Of a stretch of DNA of 64,000 nucleotides, positions 17,308 through 28,132 are shown in pieces; position 1 is the first letter of the stretch; every line of letters starts with the position of its first letter. The stretch is from Acidiphilium sp. PA (GTDB taxonomy: Bacteria; Pseudomonadota; Alphaproteobacteria; Acetobacterales; Acetobacteraceae). The notes beneath the pieces are model-generated. The model worked only from the letters and a program-made list of their open reading frames with translations, was not told where the DNA came from and ran no database searches. The stretch covers positions 1-64,000 of the forward strand of contig NZ_JAIMBY010000005.1 in NCBI RefSeq assembly GCF_026191915.1. The letters run 5' to 3'. Made by a program: the position numbers and the translations under genes.

Positions 17308-19236
17308 TCACCGCGCCAGGAGGAACACGGTGACCAGCACCATCAGACCGATCAGCATGATGAAGCCGTAAATCGCGATTGATCCGCTTTGCAGGCGCAC
17401 CGCCTGTCCCGATGCCTCGGTGGTCAGGCGTGCAAGGCCGGAGGGCACGCCGTCAATCACCTCGTCATCGCCGACGCGCCAGATCAGATGGGCCAGCCGC
17501 AGCGCGGGGCGAACGAATATGGCATCGTAGGCTTCATCGAAATACCATTTGTTGAGTACGAATCGGTACAGCCCAGGCATCGCGTTCGCGAGCTTGCCGG
17601 GCATGGCGGGGCTGAGCTCGTAGAACCAATATGCAACCCCGATGCCCGCAATGGCAAGCAGCAGCGGCAGTTCCGCGCCCCAGGCAGGAATCCCATCGAG
17701 CGCATGCATCACGGCAGCGTGGTGCGGCTCGGCGATGCTGGTGCCCCAAAATGCGGCGAACGCCTTGCCGATGAACCGGGGCGCGAGCAGAAAGCCGCTG
17801 GTCAGCGCACCGATCGCCAGCACCACCAGCGGTCCCACCATCACGGCCGGGCTTTCATGGGCGTGAGCCATGGTGTCGGCCGGACCGCGCGGCTTGCCGT
17901 GAAACACCAGCAGCATCAGGCGCACGATATAGAAAGCGGTCAGCCCGGCGCCGAGCGACCCGGCGACCCAGGCGAACAACGAGGCCGAGGTATGGTCGGC
18001 GAAGGCGGCGGCGAGGATGGCGTCCTTCGAGAAGAACCCCGAGAACGGCGGAATCGCGGCCAGGGCCAGCGCGCCGAACCACATGGTGACGTAGGTAATC
18101 GGCAGCGTGCACCATAGCCCGCCCATCTTGCGCACGTCCTGCTCATCGGCCAGCGCATGGATCACCGAACCGGCACCGAGGAACAGCAGCGCCTTGAAAA
18201 AAGCATGGTTGATCAGATGAAACATCGCTGCCGGGGCCGCTCCGACGCCGACCGCGATGAACATGTAACCCAGTTGCGAACAGGTCGAGTAGGCGATGAT
18301 ACGCTTGATGTCGTTCTGCACACAGCCGATTGTCGCGGCAAAAAACGCCGTGGCAGCACCAATGATGGTGATCACCTGCAGGGCAACCGGTGCGGCGTCG
18401 ATCAGCGGGGTCATCCGCACGGTCATGAACACGCCGGCGGTGACCATAGTGGCGGCGTGGATCAGCGCGGAAATCGGCGTCGGGCCCTCCATCGCATCGG
18501 CGAGCCAGGTGTGCAGGAACAACTGGGCGGATTTGCCCATGGCCCCGATGAACAGCAGGATCGCTATGACTTCGAGCACTGGCAGATCGGCACCGAACAG
18601 ATGATAGGTCGCACTGCGCGCCTGTGGCACCGCGGCGAAGATCGTATCGAAGCTGACGCTGTGGAATTGCAGCCACGTGAGCGCGATGCCCACGGCAAAG
18701 AACAGATCACCGACGCGATTCACAATGAACGCCTTGATCGCGGCGGCGTTGGCAGCGGCGCGGTCGTACCAGTAGCCGATCAACAAATAGGACATCAGGC
18801 CCACACCTTCCCAGCCGAAGAACAGCTGGACCAGGTTGTTGGCGGTGACCAGCATCAGCATGGCGAAGGTGAACAGCGAGATATAAACAAAAAAGCGCGG
18901 CTCGGTACGGTCATGCGCCATGTAGCCGACACTGTAGATATGGATCAGAGCGGACACCACGGTGACCATGCCGACCATCACCAGCGACAGCGTATCCTGG
19001 CGCAGCGCCCAGTGCGGGGTGAACTGCGCGACGTTTATCCAGTTGCCGCGCATCACCAGATGGTCGGGCACGTGCAGCACGAGATGGCGATAATCGGTAA
19101 TGATGCCGGCTGCGGCGGCGATGATCAGGGCAACGACGCTAGCGCCGACAGCGAATGTGCGGCCGGCGAAGGGGCGGAACAGGGCGGCGAGCAAGGCGCC
19201 GGCGAGCGGGGCCAGAACGGCAATGGCGATGAACAT
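17308..19236 (-). CDS. nuoL: NADH-quinone oxidoreductase subunit L
   Basis: A 642-residue distal antiporter-like subunit with about 16 TM segments and the C-terminal lateral amphipathic helix region typical of NuoL. F-F-G-W-E-G-V-G-L-M-S-Y-L-L-I-G-Y-W lies near residue 140, and N-D-I-K-R-I-I-A-Y-S-T-C-S-Q-L-G near residue 310. Length fits the family (about 610-700). It starts one base after the nuoK stop. Confidence 0.96.
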   Translation of the reverse strand: MFIAIAVLAPLAGALLAALFRPFAGRTFAVGASVVALIIAAAAGIITDYRHLVLHVPDHLVMRGNWINVAQFTPHWALRQDTLSLVMVGMVTVVSALIHIYSVGYMAHDRTEPRFFVYISLFTFAMLMLVTANNLVQLFFGWEGVGLMSYLLIGYWYDRAAANAAAIKAFIVNRVGDLFFAVGIALTWLQFHSVSFDTIFAAVPQARSATYHLFGADLPVLEVIAILLFIGAMGKSAQLFLHTWLADAMEGPTPISALIHAATMVTAGVFMTVRMTPLIDAAPVALQVITIIGAATAFFAATIGCVQNDIKRIIAYSTCSQLGYMFIAVGVGAAPAAMFHLINHAFFKALLFLGAGSVIHALADEQDVRKMGGLWCTLPITYVTMWFGALALAAIPPFSGFFSKDAILAAAFADHTSASLFAWVAGSLGAGLTAFYIVRLMLLVFHGKPRGPADTMAHAHESPAVMVGPLVVLAIGALTSGFLLAPRFIGKAFAAFWGTSIAEPHHAAVMHALDGIPAWGAELPLLLAIAGIGVAYWFYELSPAMPGKLANAMPGLYRFVLNKWYFDEAYDAIFVRPALRLAHLIWRVGDDEVIDGVPSGLARLTTEASGQAVRLQSGSIAIYGFIMLIGLMVLVTVFLLAR

Positions 19237-19237
19237 G

Positions 19238-19546
19238 TCAGCCCTTCATCAACGTGACGTCTTCGACCTCGATCGAGCCACGATTGCGGAAATACACGAC
19301 CACGATGGCAAGGCCGATCGCAGCTTCCGCCGCCGCGACCGACAGCACGAACATGGTGAACACCTGGCCCATCATGTCGTGCAGCGCGGCCGAAAACGCG
19401 ACGAAATTGATGTTGGCCGCCAGCAGGATCAACTCGATCGACATCATGATGACGATGACGTTCTTGCGGTTCAGGAAAATCCCGAAAATCCCGATGATCA
19501 GCAGCAGACCGGCGACAATCAGATAATGCCCGAGGCCGATGCTCAT
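19238..19546 (-). CDS. nuoK: NADH-quinone oxidoreductase subunit K
   Basis: A 102-residue membrane subunit with three TM helices. The conserved membrane Glu residues lie in [10 protein letters not shown] and in the [10 protein letters not shown] helix. These form part of the proton path near the quinone site. It overlaps nuoJ by 4 bases. Confidence 0.96.
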   Translation of the reverse strand: MSIGLGHYLIVAGLLLIIGIFGIFLNRKNVIVIMMSIELILLAANINFVAFSAALHDMMGQVFTMFVLSVAAAEAAIGLAIVVVYFRNRGSIEVEDVTLMKG

Positions 19547-20202
19547 CGCGCCGTCTCCTTGTCCGGTTCAGCGTTGCGTGCGGCAGGCGTGATCTGGCGT
19601 GAGCCATCGCCAAGTTTCATGTTCACCATGGTAAGGGTCTGCGCGATCGTACGATCGTGCTGACTATTGATGTTCTGACGCCGCGGGCCACGCCGATCGG
19701 TATGAGTCAACACAATGGCGCCGACCATGGCAACCAGCAGCAGCAGCGCGACCAGTTCGAAGGCGAACATGTAGCGTGTGTAGATCAGGTTACCCAGCGC
19801 ATTGGTATTGGTCAGATGTTCCGGCGTCGGGACCAATACCGCCAGATGTGCGGCCGGGGCGATGGTCCAGTTGACGGCGGTCAGCCCGATCTCGACCATC
19901 AGGATGAAGCCGATCGTCAGGCCCAACGGCGCATAACGCTGGAATCCCTCGCGCAGGGCAGCGAAATCGACATCCAGCATCATCACAACGAACAAGAACA
20001 GCACCGCGACCGCACCGACGTAAACGATGACCAGAACCATCGCCAGGAATTCCGCGCCGGCGAGAACGAACAGAGCGGCGGCGTTTATGAACGCTAAAAT
20101 GAGGAACAGCACCGAATGGACCGGGTTGCGCGCAGTAATCACCATGCACGCCGAGGCAAGCAGGATGGCGGCAAACGCATAGAAGGCGATGGCGGCGATC
20201 AT
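19543..20202 (-). CDS. nuoJ: NADH-quinone oxidoreductase subunit J
   Basis: A 219-residue membrane subunit with five TM helices in the first ~170 residues. It has the typical [10 protein letters not shown] and [19 protein letters not shown] segments; the pi-bulge helix of the complex I gate is in the latter. The C-terminal ~50 residues are hydrophilic and less conserved. It follows nuoI with a 9-base gap. Confidence 0.95.
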   Translation of the reverse strand: MIAAIAFYAFAAILLASACMVITARNPVHSVLFLILAFINAAALFVLAGAEFLAMVLVIVYVGAVAVLFLFVVMMLDVDFAALREGFQRYAPLGLTIGFILMVEIGLTAVNWTIAPAAHLAVLVPTPEHLTNTNALGNLIYTRYMFAFELVALLLLVAMVGAIVLTHTDRRGPRRQNINSQHDRTIAQTLTMVNMKLGDGSRQITPAARNAEPDKETAR

Positions 20203-20211
20203 GCGTGCGGC

Positions 20212-20700
20212 TTACCGGTACGGCGCATCGAGTTCGAGGCGCTTGGCAAGTTCAGGCTCCCAGCGATCGCCGTTGTCGAGCAGTTTCTGCTTGTCATAGA
20301 GCAATTCCTCGCGGGTTTCGGTCGCGAATTCGAAATTCGGACCTTCGACGATGGCGTCGACCGGGCAAGCTTCCTCGCACAGACCGCAATAGATGCATTT
20401 CGTCATGTCGATATCGTAGCGCGTGGTGCGGCGCGACCCATCGTCGCGCGGTTCGGCCTCGATGGTTATGGCCTGCGCCGGGCAGATCGCTTCGCATAAT
20501 TTGCAGGCGATGCAGCGTTCCTCGCCATTGGGATACCGGCGCAGCGCGTGCTCGCCCTTGAAGCGCGGGCTGATCGCGTTTTTTTCGTATGGGTAATTCA
20601 GCGTCGCTTTGCGCTTGAAGAAATAGCGCAAGGTGATCGCCATGCCGGAGAGGATTTCCAGCAGCAGAAAGCTGCGGGCGGTGCGGTCTAGCAGGGGCAT
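20212..20700 (-). CDS. nuoI: NADH-quinone oxidoreductase subunit I
   Basis: A 162-residue peripheral-arm subunit carrying two [4Fe-4S] clusters (N6a, N6b). The two ferredoxin motifs are [12 protein letters not shown] and [12 protein letters not shown]. The start M-P-L-L-D-R-T at 20700 fits the family length; a 5-codon longer frame exists. Unlike the other nuo junctions, the gap to the upstream nuoH is 168 bases and is filled by a palindromic element. Confidence 0.95.
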   Translation of the reverse strand: MPLLDRTARSFLLLEILSGMAITLRYFFKRKATLNYPYEKNAISPRFKGEHALRRYPNGEERCIACKLCEAICPAQAITIEAEPRDDGSRRTTRYDIDMTKCIYCGLCEEACPVDAIVEGPNFEFATETREELLYDKQKLLDNGDRWEPELAKRLELDAPYR

Positions 20701-20720
20701 TGAGGATGCTTCCAAAACGG

Positions 20721-20864
20721 CGAAGGGAGAAGGACTTCTTTTTTTGTAAAAAAAGAAGCAAAAAAACTTTTGTTAATCAGGGCCGTGAACGTGACAACGC
20801 CCGTGGACCAGCGAATAAAAGTTTTTTGCTTCTTTTTAACAAAAAAGGAGTCTTCTCTTTTCCC
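20721..20864. repeat. Palindromic interspersed element, copy B (inside nuo)
   Basis: The left arm holds CTTCTTTTTTT-GT-AAAAAAAGAAG (20735-20758) followed by CAAAAAAACTTTTG. The right arm, from about 20816, reads AAAAGTTTTTTGCTTC, a T-run, AACAAAAAAGGAG and TCTTCTCTTTTCCC, an inverted copy. The centre (about 20770-20815) does not match the centre of copy A at 4961-5102; only the arms are conserved. It separates nuoH from nuoI, where a tight junction would be expected, so the nuo transcript must pass two A/T-stem hairpins. Confidence 0.8.
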
Positions 20865-20868
20865 TGGC

Positions 20869-21885
20869 TCAAGCATGGGGCAACCATCCGAAAATCTCGA
20901 GTGCGCTCGCCGTCAGCACCAGCCAGCCTAGTGAGAGTGGCAGGAACACTTTCCAGCCGAGTTGCATGAGTTGATCGTAGCGGAACCGCGGCAGGGTCGC
21001 GCGCACCCAGAGGAATACGAACAGGCAGACCGCGACTTTGAGGATGAACCAGATCGGGCCGGGAACCCAGGTGAACGGAATAAACGGAATCGGCGAGAGC
21101 CATCCACCGAGGAACAAAATCGTGGTCATGCCACTCATCAGGATCATGTTCGCATATTCGCCGAGGAAGAACAGCGCGAAGCTCATGGCGCTGTATTCGA
21201 CGAAGAAGCCGGCAACGATTTCGCTCTCGCCTTCCGGCAGATCGAACGGCGCGCGATTTGTCTCGGCCAGGCCGGAGATGAAGAACACCACCAGCATCGG
21301 CAGTAGCGGAATGGCGAACCAGATGTTGCGCTGGGCGAGCACGATGGCGTTGAGATTAAGACTGCCGGTGCACACCAGAACCGACAGGATCACCAGACCA
21401 ATCGAGACCTCGTAGCTGACCATCTGCGCGGCGCTGCGCATCGCACCCAGGAAGGCGAATTTGGAATTACTGGCCCAACCCGCGATGATCACGCCATAGA
21501 CGCCAAGCGAGGAGATCGCAAACAGATACAGCATGCCGACATTGATGTTCGCGATCGCCCAATGGTCGTTTACCGGAATCACGGCCCAGGCGATGATCGC
21601 GAGCCCAAAGGTGATGACCGGTGCAAACAAAAACAGATAGCGATTGGACCCGTCCGGGATGATGGTTTCCTTGAACAACATCTTGATGGCGTCCGCAAAG
21701 GGCTGCCACAGGCCAAACGGGCCGGTCACGTTCGGGCCCCTGCGGAGTTGCACGGCGGCCAGGACCTTGCGCTCGGCGTAGGTAAGATAGGCGACGCCGA
21801 TCAGCAACGGCACGATCAACGCGAGAGCTTTCAGCAATGTCAGGATCAGAATACCGAAATCGGTGGCGAAAAATCCGGTTGCCAT
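20869..21885 (-). CDS. nuoH: NADH-quinone oxidoreductase subunit H
   Basis: A 338-residue membrane subunit with eight TM helices at the junction of the two arms, contributing to the quinone site. Typical motifs: [17 protein letters not shown], then [12 protein letters not shown], and [15 protein letters not shown]. The ATG at 21883-21885 lies 4 bases beyond the nuoG stop. The longer frame inside nuoG is rejected. Confidence 0.96.
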   Translation of the reverse strand: MATGFFATDFGILILTLLKALALIVPLLIGVAYLTYAERKVLAAVQLRRGPNVTGPFGLWQPFADAIKMLFKETIIPDGSNRYLFLFAPVITFGLAIIAWAVIPVNDHWAIANINVGMLYLFAISSLGVYGVIIAGWASNSKFAFLGAMRSAAQMVSYEVSIGLVILSVLVCTGSLNLNAIVLAQRNIWFAIPLLPMLVVFFISGLAETNRAPFDLPEGESEIVAGFFVEYSAMSFALFFLGEYANMILMSGMTTILFLGGWLSPIPFIPFTWVPGPIWFILKVAVCLFVFLWVRATLPRFRYDQLMQLGWKVFLPLSLGWLVLTASALEIFGWLPHA

Positions 21886-21889
21886 GCCC

Positions 21890-23965
21890 CTACTCCGCCG
21901 CCCGCTGGATAGGCGCCGGCATGGCAGGCGGCAGGATTTCAGTGACACATTTCGCCATGGTCGGGCTGGAGCGGCTGATAGGATCGGTCTGGTAATAAGT
22001 GGCAAAAGCCGCGGTGAATTTCGCATCGCTCAATTGACCGACGTCACCCGGCGGTGTGAGACCCGCTTGGGGCGCAATGCGGCGAACCGTATCCGGGTTG
22101 GCGAACACCGGATTCGCTTCCGTCATCCGCCGACGCAGCGCCTCAATATTATCGTAAGGCAGCGTCTTGCCGACCAGCGCGCTGACCGCACGTACAATCG
22201 TCCAGTCCTCGCGCGCTTCGCCGGGCGGGAAAATCGCGCGCTGAGCGCGTTGGACGCGCCCTTCGGTGTTCACGTAAGTGCCGGGCTTTTCAGTATAGGC
22301 GGCACCAGGCAGAATGACATCGGCGCGCGCGGCGCCGCGATCCCCATGGTGCCCCTGATAGATCACGAAGACATCCGGCGGCAGTGCTGTCATGTCGATT
22401 TCATCGGCGCCCAGTAGCCACAGCACATCGACACCGCCCGCCACCATGCCGGCAACGTTCTTGCCGCCGTCAGCGGGCACAAACCCGATGTCGAGCCCGC
22501 CGACGCGCGCCGCCGCATTATGCAGCACGTTGAAGCCATGCCAGTCAGCGGTCAGGGCCCCAGCAGTCTCTGCAATTTGCCAGCAGGCGGCGAACACCGC
22601 AGCACCATCCGGTCGGGCGAGTGCCTGCTGGCCAACGATCACCAAGGGCTTTTTCGCCGCCGCCATCATCATGGCGAACTCATGCCCGGGATCGAGGAGG
22701 GCCCGCAGCGCCGCGCCATCCTCGCCCAAATGGGTGTAGCCATAGGTGATGTCCGCGTTCGGCCCGATCAGGCCAGCGACGAAACCGGTGTTTTCAGCCC
22801 AGCGGCGGCGGATGCGCGCATTCAGGACGGGCGCTTCGCGGCGCGGATCAAGACCGACTAACAGTACCGCGTCCGCCTCGTCGATTCCCTCGATTGTGGT
22901 ATTGAACAGATAGAATGCGCGATTGCTGGTATCGAGCACAGCGCCATCCTGGCGGCAATCGAAATTATGCGATCCGAGCCCGACCATCAGATCCTTCAGC
23001 GCCATCATGCTCTCGGCATCGCAAAGATCGCCGGCAATCGCGCCGATACGCCCGGGTTCAGCACCGTTCAGCCGCGCTGCCACAGCAGACAGCGCGGCAT
23101 CCCATGTCACCGCCTGCAACTTGCCATTGCGACGGATCCACGGCCGATCCAACCGTTTGCGTTTCAGCCCATCGATCGCGAACCGTGACTTATCGGCCAG
23201 CCATTCCTCGTTCACTGCATCATTGATGCGCGGCAGCACACGCAGCACTTCGCCGCCACGGGTATCAACGCGGATATTGGCGCCGACCGCGTCGAACACA
23301 TCGATACTGTCAGTCTTGCGAAGTTCCCAGGTGCGCGCGACGAACGCATAGGGCTTGGCCGTCAGCGCACCAACCGGGCAGAGATCGATGATATTCCCAG
23401 ATAATTCCGAGGTGAGGCCCCGCTCGACGTAATTGGTGATTTCCATGGTCTCGCCGCGCGAGGTCGCACCCAGTTCGGGCACCCCGGCAACTTCGGAGAG
23501 GAACCGCACGCAGCGCGTGCACTGAATGCAGCGGGTCATCACGGTTTTGACCAGCGGGCCGAAATTTTTATCGGTCACCGCGCGCTTGTTTTCGTGATAG
23601 CGGGTGTGATCGCGGCCGTAGCCAACCGCCTCATCCTGCAGATCGCACTCGCCGCCCTGATCACAAATCGGGCAATCGAGCGGGTGATTGATAAGCAGGA
23701 ATTCCATTACGTTACGGCGGGACTGGCGCACTTTTTCCGTGTCGGTAAAAATCACCATACCCTCGCCGACCGGCTGGCCGCAGGAGGCGACCGGCTTGGG
23801 CATTTTTTCAATCTCGACCAGGCACATCCGGCAGTTACCGGCGATCGACAGGCGGTCATGGTAACAAAATCGCGGAATTTCCTTTCCGGCGGCCTCGGCG
23901 GCCTGCAACACGGTAAAGCCGTTGGGGACTTCGAGTTCGATTCCATCGACGGTAACCTTGGGCAT
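21890..23965 (-). CDS. nuoG: NADH-quinone oxidoreductase subunit G
   Basis: A 691-residue Fe-S subunit. The N-terminal [2Fe-2S] domain has C-Y-H-D-R, C-R-M-C-L-V-E and a later Cys. The H-x3-C-x2-C-x5-C site reads [14 protein letters not shown], and the [4Fe-4S] motif is [11 protein letters not shown] molybdopterin-oxidoreductase-like domain of about 450 residues follows without catalytic molybdenum. The short length is typical of alphaproteobacterial and mitochondrial forms. The start overlaps the pentapeptide-repeat gene by one base. Confidence 0.96.
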   Translation of the reverse strand: MPKVTVDGIELEVPNGFTVLQAAEAAGKEIPRFCYHDRLSIAGNCRMCLVEIEKMPKPVASCGQPVGEGMVIFTDTEKVRQSRRNVMEFLLINHPLDCPICDQGGECDLQDEAVGYGRDHTRYHENKRAVTDKNFGPLVKTVMTRCIQCTRCVRFLSEVAGVPELGATSRGETMEITNYVERGLTSELSGNIIDLCPVGALTAKPYAFVARTWELRKTDSIDVFDAVGANIRVDTRGGEVLRVLPRINDAVNEEWLADKSRFAIDGLKRKRLDRPWIRRNGKLQAVTWDAALSAVAARLNGAEPGRIGAIAGDLCDAESMMALKDLMVGLGSHNFDCRQDGAVLDTSNRAFYLFNTTIEGIDEADAVLLVGLDPRREAPVLNARIRRRWAENTGFVAGLIGPNADITYGYTHLGEDGAALRALLDPGHEFAMMMAAAKKPLVIVGQQALARPDGAAVFAACWQIAETAGALTADWHGFNVLHNAAARVGGLDIGFVPADGGKNVAGMVAGGVDVLWLLGADEIDMTALPPDVFVIYQGHHGDRGAARADVILPGAAYTEKPGTYVNTEGRVQRAQRAIFPPGEAREDWTIVRAVSALVGKTLPYDNIEALRRRMTEANPVFANPDTVRRIAPQAGLTPPGDVGQLSDAKFTAAFATYYQTDPISRSSPTMAKCVTEILPPAMPAPIQRAAE

Positions 23966-24357
23966 CAGCGCTGGCTCCGGTAGACGGCGAGCAGTTTCTC
24001 CACCTCGATACCGTCGATCTTCATGCCGGCCAGCGTGCAGTTGGAAATCATCGCGCCAGACAGATCGACCTGATCGATGACGGCGCCGGCCAGCGAGACG
24101 TCCTGAAACCGCGCACCGGACATATTGGCATCCTTGACCACCATGCCCGGCAGCAAGGCATCCTCGATCCGTGCACCGGACAGATCGACGGCCTGAAACG
24201 TCACACCCGACATGTTGACATCGGTAAACCGCGCACCGGCCATGCCGGCGTCGTTAAAGCTCACCCGCTCCAGCTTGACCATCTCGAACACCGAATCGGA
24301 GATGTCGGATGAGGCGATCTGCAGGGCTTCGTTCAACTCACTGTGCTGCATGGCCAA
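23965..24357 (-). CDS. Pentapeptide-repeat protein inside the nuo operon
   Basis: A 130-residue protein without signal peptide or TM segment. After a ~25-residue helical N-terminus it is a run of pentapeptide-like repeats (residues ~28-115) such as A-G-M-A-G / A-R-F-T-D / V-N-M-S-G / V-T-F-Q-A / V-D-L-S-G / A-R-I-E-D, with the central Leu/Met/Phe/Ile pattern of a right-handed beta-helix. It ends in I-D-G-I-E-V-E-K-L-L-A-V-Y-R. It sits between nuoF (6-base gap) and nuoG (1-base overlap), so it must be co-expressed with complex I. It is not one of the fourteen canonical subunits. An assembly, stability or regulatory role is inference; some pentapeptide proteins instead mimic DNA and bind gyrase. 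Confidence 0.85.
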   Translation of the reverse strand: MAMQHSELNEALQIASSDISDSVFEMVKLERVSFNDAGMAGARFTDVNMSGVTFQAVDLSGARIEDALLPGMVVKDANMSGARFQDVSLAGAVIDQVDLSGAMISNCTLAGMKIDGIEVEKLLAVYRSQR

Positions 24358-24363
24358 ACTCCG

Positions 24364-25659
24364 TCATTCCGCCGCGATTTTTGGCGCCGTACGCGCCTTG
24401 TAGTCCGCGATCCGCTGTTCGACCACCGGGCGGAAATGACGCAGCAGCCCCTGGATTGGCCATGCCGCCGCATCGGCCAGCATGCAGATCGTATGACCTT
24501 CGAGTTGCTTAGTAATCTGCTCCATCAGGTCGATTTCGGCAAACTCAGCGCGGCCTTCGGCCATGCGGTTCATCATCCGCATCAACCAGCCCGTGCCCTC
24601 GCGGCACGGCGTGCACTGGCCACAGCTTTCGTGCTTGTAGAAGGCCGATATCCGGGCGATGGCGCGGATCAGATCGGTCGATTTATCCATCACGATCACG
24701 GCTGCGGTGCCGAGGCCGCTGCCAGCTTCGCGCAGGCTGTCAAAATCCATCAGCACGGTGTCGCAGACCGACTTCGGGATCATCGGAACCGAGGAACCAC
24801 CTGGAATGACCGCGAGCAGATTATCCCACCCGCCGCGCACGCCGCCGGCGTGGCGCTCGATCAGGTCGCGCAGCGGCAGCCCGAGTTCATCCTCGACCGT
24901 GCAGGGCTTATTGACATGGCCGGAGATGCAGTAAAGCTTCGTGCCTGAATTCTTTGGTCTGCCGAGCGCGGAAAACCAACCAGCACCCCGCCGTAGGATG
25001 GTCGAAACGCACGATATCGATTCGACATTGTTCACCGTCGTCGGGCAGCCATACACGCCCATTGCGGCCGGGAACGGCGGCTTCATGCGGGGCAGGCCTT
25101 TCTTTCCCTCAAGACTTTCGAGCAAAGCCGATTCCTCGCCGCAGATATACGCACCACCCCCACGATGGATCGTGATGTCGAACGCCCAGCCCGAGCCGCA
25201 GGCATCAGGTCCGATCAGCCCGGCCTCGCGCGCTTCATCCACGGCCGCCTGGAGGTGCAGATATTCATTATAATATTCCCCACGAATATAAATGAACGCC
25301 TGGTGCGCACCCATTGCGAAACTCGCGATCAGGCAGCCTTCGACCAGTTTGTGCGGATCATGGCGAATAATGTCGCGATCCTTGCACGTGCCCGGTTCGC
25401 TTTCATCGGCGTTGACCACCAGATAGCTTGGCCTGCCATCGCTCGCCTTCGGCATGAACGACCATTTCAACCCGGTCGGAAACCCTGCACCGCCCCTGCC
25501 CCGCAGGCCCGATGCTTTCACCTCTTCAATGATCGCCTCGCGCCCACGCGCCAGAATATCCGCAGTGCCATCCCAGTCGCCGCGGGACCTGGCACCCGCG
25601 AGGCGCCAATCATGGATGCCATAGAGATTGGTGAAAATCCGGTCCTTGTCACTCAGCAT
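24364..25659 (-). CDS. nuoF: NADH-quinone oxidoreductase subunit F
   Basis: A 431-residue NADH dehydrogenase module subunit binding NADH, FMN and cluster N3. The glycine-rich [13 protein letters not shown] lies near residue 55. The FMN/NADH region [13 protein letters not shown] lies near residue 85, and the [4Fe-4S] motif [11 protein letters not shown] near residue 345. Its ATG overlaps the nuoE stop by one base. The gene order nuoE-nuoF is standard. Confidence 0.96.
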   Translation of the reverse strand: MLSDKDRIFTNLYGIHDWRLAGARSRGDWDGTADILARGREAIIEEVKASGLRGRGGAGFPTGLKWSFMPKASDGRPSYLVVNADESEPGTCKDRDIIRHDPHKLVEGCLIASFAMGAHQAFIYIRGEYYNEYLHLQAAVDEAREAGLIGPDACGSGWAFDITIHRGGGAYICGEESALLESLEGKKGLPRMKPPFPAAMGVYGCPTTVNNVESISCVSTILRRGAGWFSALGRPKNSGTKLYCISGHVNKPCTVEDELGLPLRDLIERHAGGVRGGWDNLLAVIPGGSSVPMIPKSVCDTVLMDFDSLREAGSGLGTAAVIVMDKSTDLIRAIARISAFYKHESCGQCTPCREGTGWLMRMMNRMAEGRAEFAEIDLMEQITKQLEGHTICMLADAAAWPIQGLLRHFRPVVEQRIADYKARTAPKIAAE

Positions 25660-26270
25660 CAGGAGTCTGCTCCGGTGTCGTGCTTGGTCACATCGGCGAA
25701 CAGGGTGGTGCGGCCGCCTTCCGGCGCCGAATTCTGCCGGCCGATGGTCGAGCCGGGTTTCGGCGCCTCCCCGCGCCGGAAGGCCTCAAGCAGAGCTTCG
25801 GTGCGCGCGCCGTCAAGGTCTTCGTAGTAATCGTCATTGATGACCAGCACCGGTGCATTGACGCACGCACCGACGCATTCCAGCTCTTCCATGCTGAACA
25901 GGTCGCCATGAGTAGCCACCGCGTGGCGGCAGACCTCAAGCACGGCATCCGATCCCCGCAGCCAGCACGGCGTGGTGGTGCAGACCTGGAGGTGGAATTT
26001 CCGCACCGGCTTGAGGTGGAACATCGTGTAGAAGGTCGCGACCTCATACACGCGCATCCGCGGCATCGCGAGCCGATCGGCGATCACATCCATCGCCGCC
26101 CGCGGCACCCAGGCGTGATCGGTCAGACGGGCCATCTGGCGCTGCGCCAGATCGAGCAGCGGCATCACCGCGCTGGCCTGCCGTCCGGCCGGATATTTGG
26201 CAATGATGCCCGGAATTTTTGCCTCGCTCACGTCGTCGAAGCTGAAGGTTTCAGTTGTCATGTCGTTCAT
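25659..26270 (-). CDS. nuoE: NADH-quinone oxidoreductase subunit E
   Basis: A 203-residue thioredoxin-fold [2Fe-2S] subunit (cluster N1a). The four Cys ligands are in [10 protein letters not shown] and C-V-G-A-C-V-N-A-P. The N-terminal helical region ([10 protein letters not shown]) is typical. It follows nuoD with a 3-base gap. Confidence 0.95.
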   Translation of the reverse strand: MNDMTTETFSFDDVSEAKIPGIIAKYPAGRQASAVMPLLDLAQRQMARLTDHAWVPRAAMDVIADRLAMPRMRVYEVATFYTMFHLKPVRKFHLQVCTTTPCWLRGSDAVLEVCRHAVATHGDLFSMEELECVGACVNAPVLVINDDYYEDLDGARTEALLEAFRRGEAPKPGSTIGRQNSAPEGGRTTLFADVTKHDTGADS

Positions 26271-26273
26271 CGC

Positions 26274-27491
26274 TTAGCGGTCCACTTCGCCGAACACGAT
26301 ATCGATCGAGCCGAGCACCGCTATGGCATCGGCCAGCAAATGGCCCTTCGACATCATTTCAAGCGCCTGCAAATGCGAAAACCCGGTCGCGCGGATCTTG
26401 CAGCGGTAGGGGTGGTTCGTACCATCCGCGATCAGATACACGCCGAACTCGCCCTTGGGAGCCTCCACCGCCGTATAGGTGGTGCCCGCCGGCACGTGAT
26501 AGCCCTCGGTGTAGAGTTTGAAATGGTGGATCAGCGCCTCCATCGAGCGCTTCATTTCAGCGCGCTTGGGCGGGGTGATCTTGTGGTCCTGCACCTTCAC
26601 CGGGCCCTGCGGCATTTTCTGCAACGCCTGGCGGATGATTTTCAAGCTCTCGCCCATCTCATGGATGCGGACCAGATACCGATCAAAACAATCACCATGG
26701 CGGCCAACCGGAATATCGAACTCGACCTCGCCGTATTTATCATAAGGCTGCGCGCGCCGCAGGTCCCACGCAATGCCGGCGGCGCGGAGGTTCGGCCCGG
26801 AAAATCCCATTCCCAGCGCATCCTCGGCGGAAATGATGCCAATATCGACCAGGCGTTGGCGAAAAATGCGGTTATCGTTCAACAAATTCTGCAAATCGGC
26901 GAGGAATTTCGGAAAGGTCTCGCTCCAAGCCCAGATTTCATCAGCAAGGCCGGCCGGCAGATCCTTCGAGACACCGCCAGGGCGGAAGTAATTGGCGTGG
27001 AAACGCGCCCCCGAGACCGCCTCATGAAACGTCAGTAGTTTTTCGCGCTCCTCGTAGCCCCAAAGGCTGGGTGACTGCGCACCGATATCGAGCGCCAGAT
27101 GCACGACCGTAAGCAGATGGTTCAGGATTCGCGTAATTTCGGAAAACAGCACACGAATCCACTGACCCCGATCCGGCACGGCAATGCCCAGCAATTTTTC
27201 GGTGGCCAGCGCAAAGGCGTGTTCGCAGCACATCGGCGAGACGTAATCGAGCCGATCGAAATACGGCACCGCCTGCAGATAGGATTTGTACTCGATCAAT
27301 TTTTCGGTGCCGCGGTGGAGCAGTCCGATGTGCGGATCGGCCCGGGTGACGGTTTCTCCCTCAAGTTCCATGATCAGCCGCAGCACGCCGTGCGTCGCCG
27401 GATGCTGCGGCCCGACATTGACGGTATGCCGTTCGAGGTCGAGCGTCCGCGTCTCCCGACCGGGAGCCGCCTCATGCAATCCGCCGCTCAT
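26274..27491 (-). CDS. nuoD: NADH-quinone oxidoreductase subunit D
   Basis: A 405-residue 49-kDa-type subunit forming the quinone site with Nuo[10 protein letters not shown] with its conserved His lies near residue 35, and the family stretch R-P-G-G-V-S-K-D near residue 160. The C-terminus D-I-V-F-G-E-V-D-R is typical. The protein resembles [NiFe]-hydrogenase large subunits without the metal ligands. It overlaps nuoC by 4 bases. Confidence 0.96.
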   Translation of the reverse strand: MSGGLHEAAPGRETRTLDLERHTVNVGPQHPATHGVLRLIMELEGETVTRADPHIGLLHRGTEKLIEYKSYLQAVPYFDRLDYVSPMCCEHAFALATEKLLGIAVPDRGQWIRVLFSEITRILNHLLTVVHLALDIGAQSPSLWGYEEREKLLTFHEAVSGARFHANYFRPGGVSKDLPAGLADEIWAWSETFPKFLADLQNLLNDNRIFRQRLVDIGIISAEDALGMGFSGPNLRAAGIAWDLRRAQPYDKYGEVEFDIPVGRHGDCFDRYLVRIHEMGESLKIIRQALQKMPQGPVKVQDHKITPPKRAEMKRSMEALIHHFKLYTEGYHVPAGTTYTAVEAPKGEFGVYLIADGTNHPYRCKIRATGFSHLQALEMMSKGHLLADAIAVLGSIDIVFGEVDR

Positions 27492-28132
27492 GGCTTCACC
27501 GCGGGCGCGCTCGTTGCCGGCCGATGCGCTTTTTCATCGCCGGGCAGCGTCGTCATGGCTTCCCAGGGCGAGAGGAAGTCAAAATTGCGGAACTCCTGGG
27601 TTAACGCGACTTTTTCATAGACCACGCGCTTCTGCTCCTCATCGTAGCGGAGTTCGACATGACCGGTGAGCGGGAAATCCTTGCGCAGCGGATGACCTTC
27701 AAACCCATAGTCCGATACGATGCGGCGATGATCGGCCAGACCATCGAACGTAACGCCGAACAGATCGAACACCTCGCGCTCCCACCAAGCCGTGCCCGGC
27801 CAGATCCCGGTGACACTGGGAACCGATGCGGTTTCATCAGTCCTGACGATCACGCGCAGCCGATCGTTCCGCGTTACCGACAATAGATTATAGACAACAT
27901 CGAACCGCTCGTCGCGCTGTGGCCAGTCGACGCCGCAGACGTCCATGCATTGCTCGAAGGCGAATCGAGCATCACGACGTAGCACGGTCATCAAGGCCGC
28001 CAGATCAGTGCGATTCGCGTGGACGATGCGCTCATCACGCTCCATGACGACCGATGTCACGCCCGGCAGTGCGCCAAGCGCGGCCGCGAAGGGGTCAAGC
28101 GCCAGAGCGTCTGGTGTGGTGGTGTCACTCAC
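27488..28132 (-). CDS. nuoC: NADH-quinone oxidoreductase subunit C
   Basis: A 214-residue 30-kDa-type subunit with the family motif [12 protein letters not shown] near residue 115 and [11 protein letters not shown] near residue 145. The best start is GTG at 28130-28132, which overlaps the nuoB stop by 8 bases; the ATG of the longer frame lies deep inside nuoB and is rejected. NuoC and NuoD are separate here, not fused as in E. coli. Confidence 0.95.
   Translation of the reverse strand: MSDTTTPDALALDPFAAALGALPGVTSVVMERDERIVHANRTDLAALMTVLRRDARFAFEQCMDVCGVDWPQRDERFDVVYNLLSVTRNDRLRVIVRTDETASVPSVTGIWPGTAWWEREVFDLFGVTFDGLADHRRIVSDYGFEGHPLRKDFPLTGHVELRYDEEQKRVVYEKVALTQEFRNFDFLSPWEAMTTLPGDEKAHRPATSAPAVKP

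Noticed and set aside
18157-19257. 366-codon plus-strand frame opposite nuoL, and similar antisense frames opposite nuoM, nuoN and proS
   Set aside because: They are His/Asp/Gln-rich antisense shadows of membrane-protein genes with no family features.
20700-20969. Small frames across the palindromic element near nuoH/nuoI rich in Lys and Phe
   Set aside because: They come from translating the A/T-rich arms; no conserved domain or ribosome-binding site is seen.
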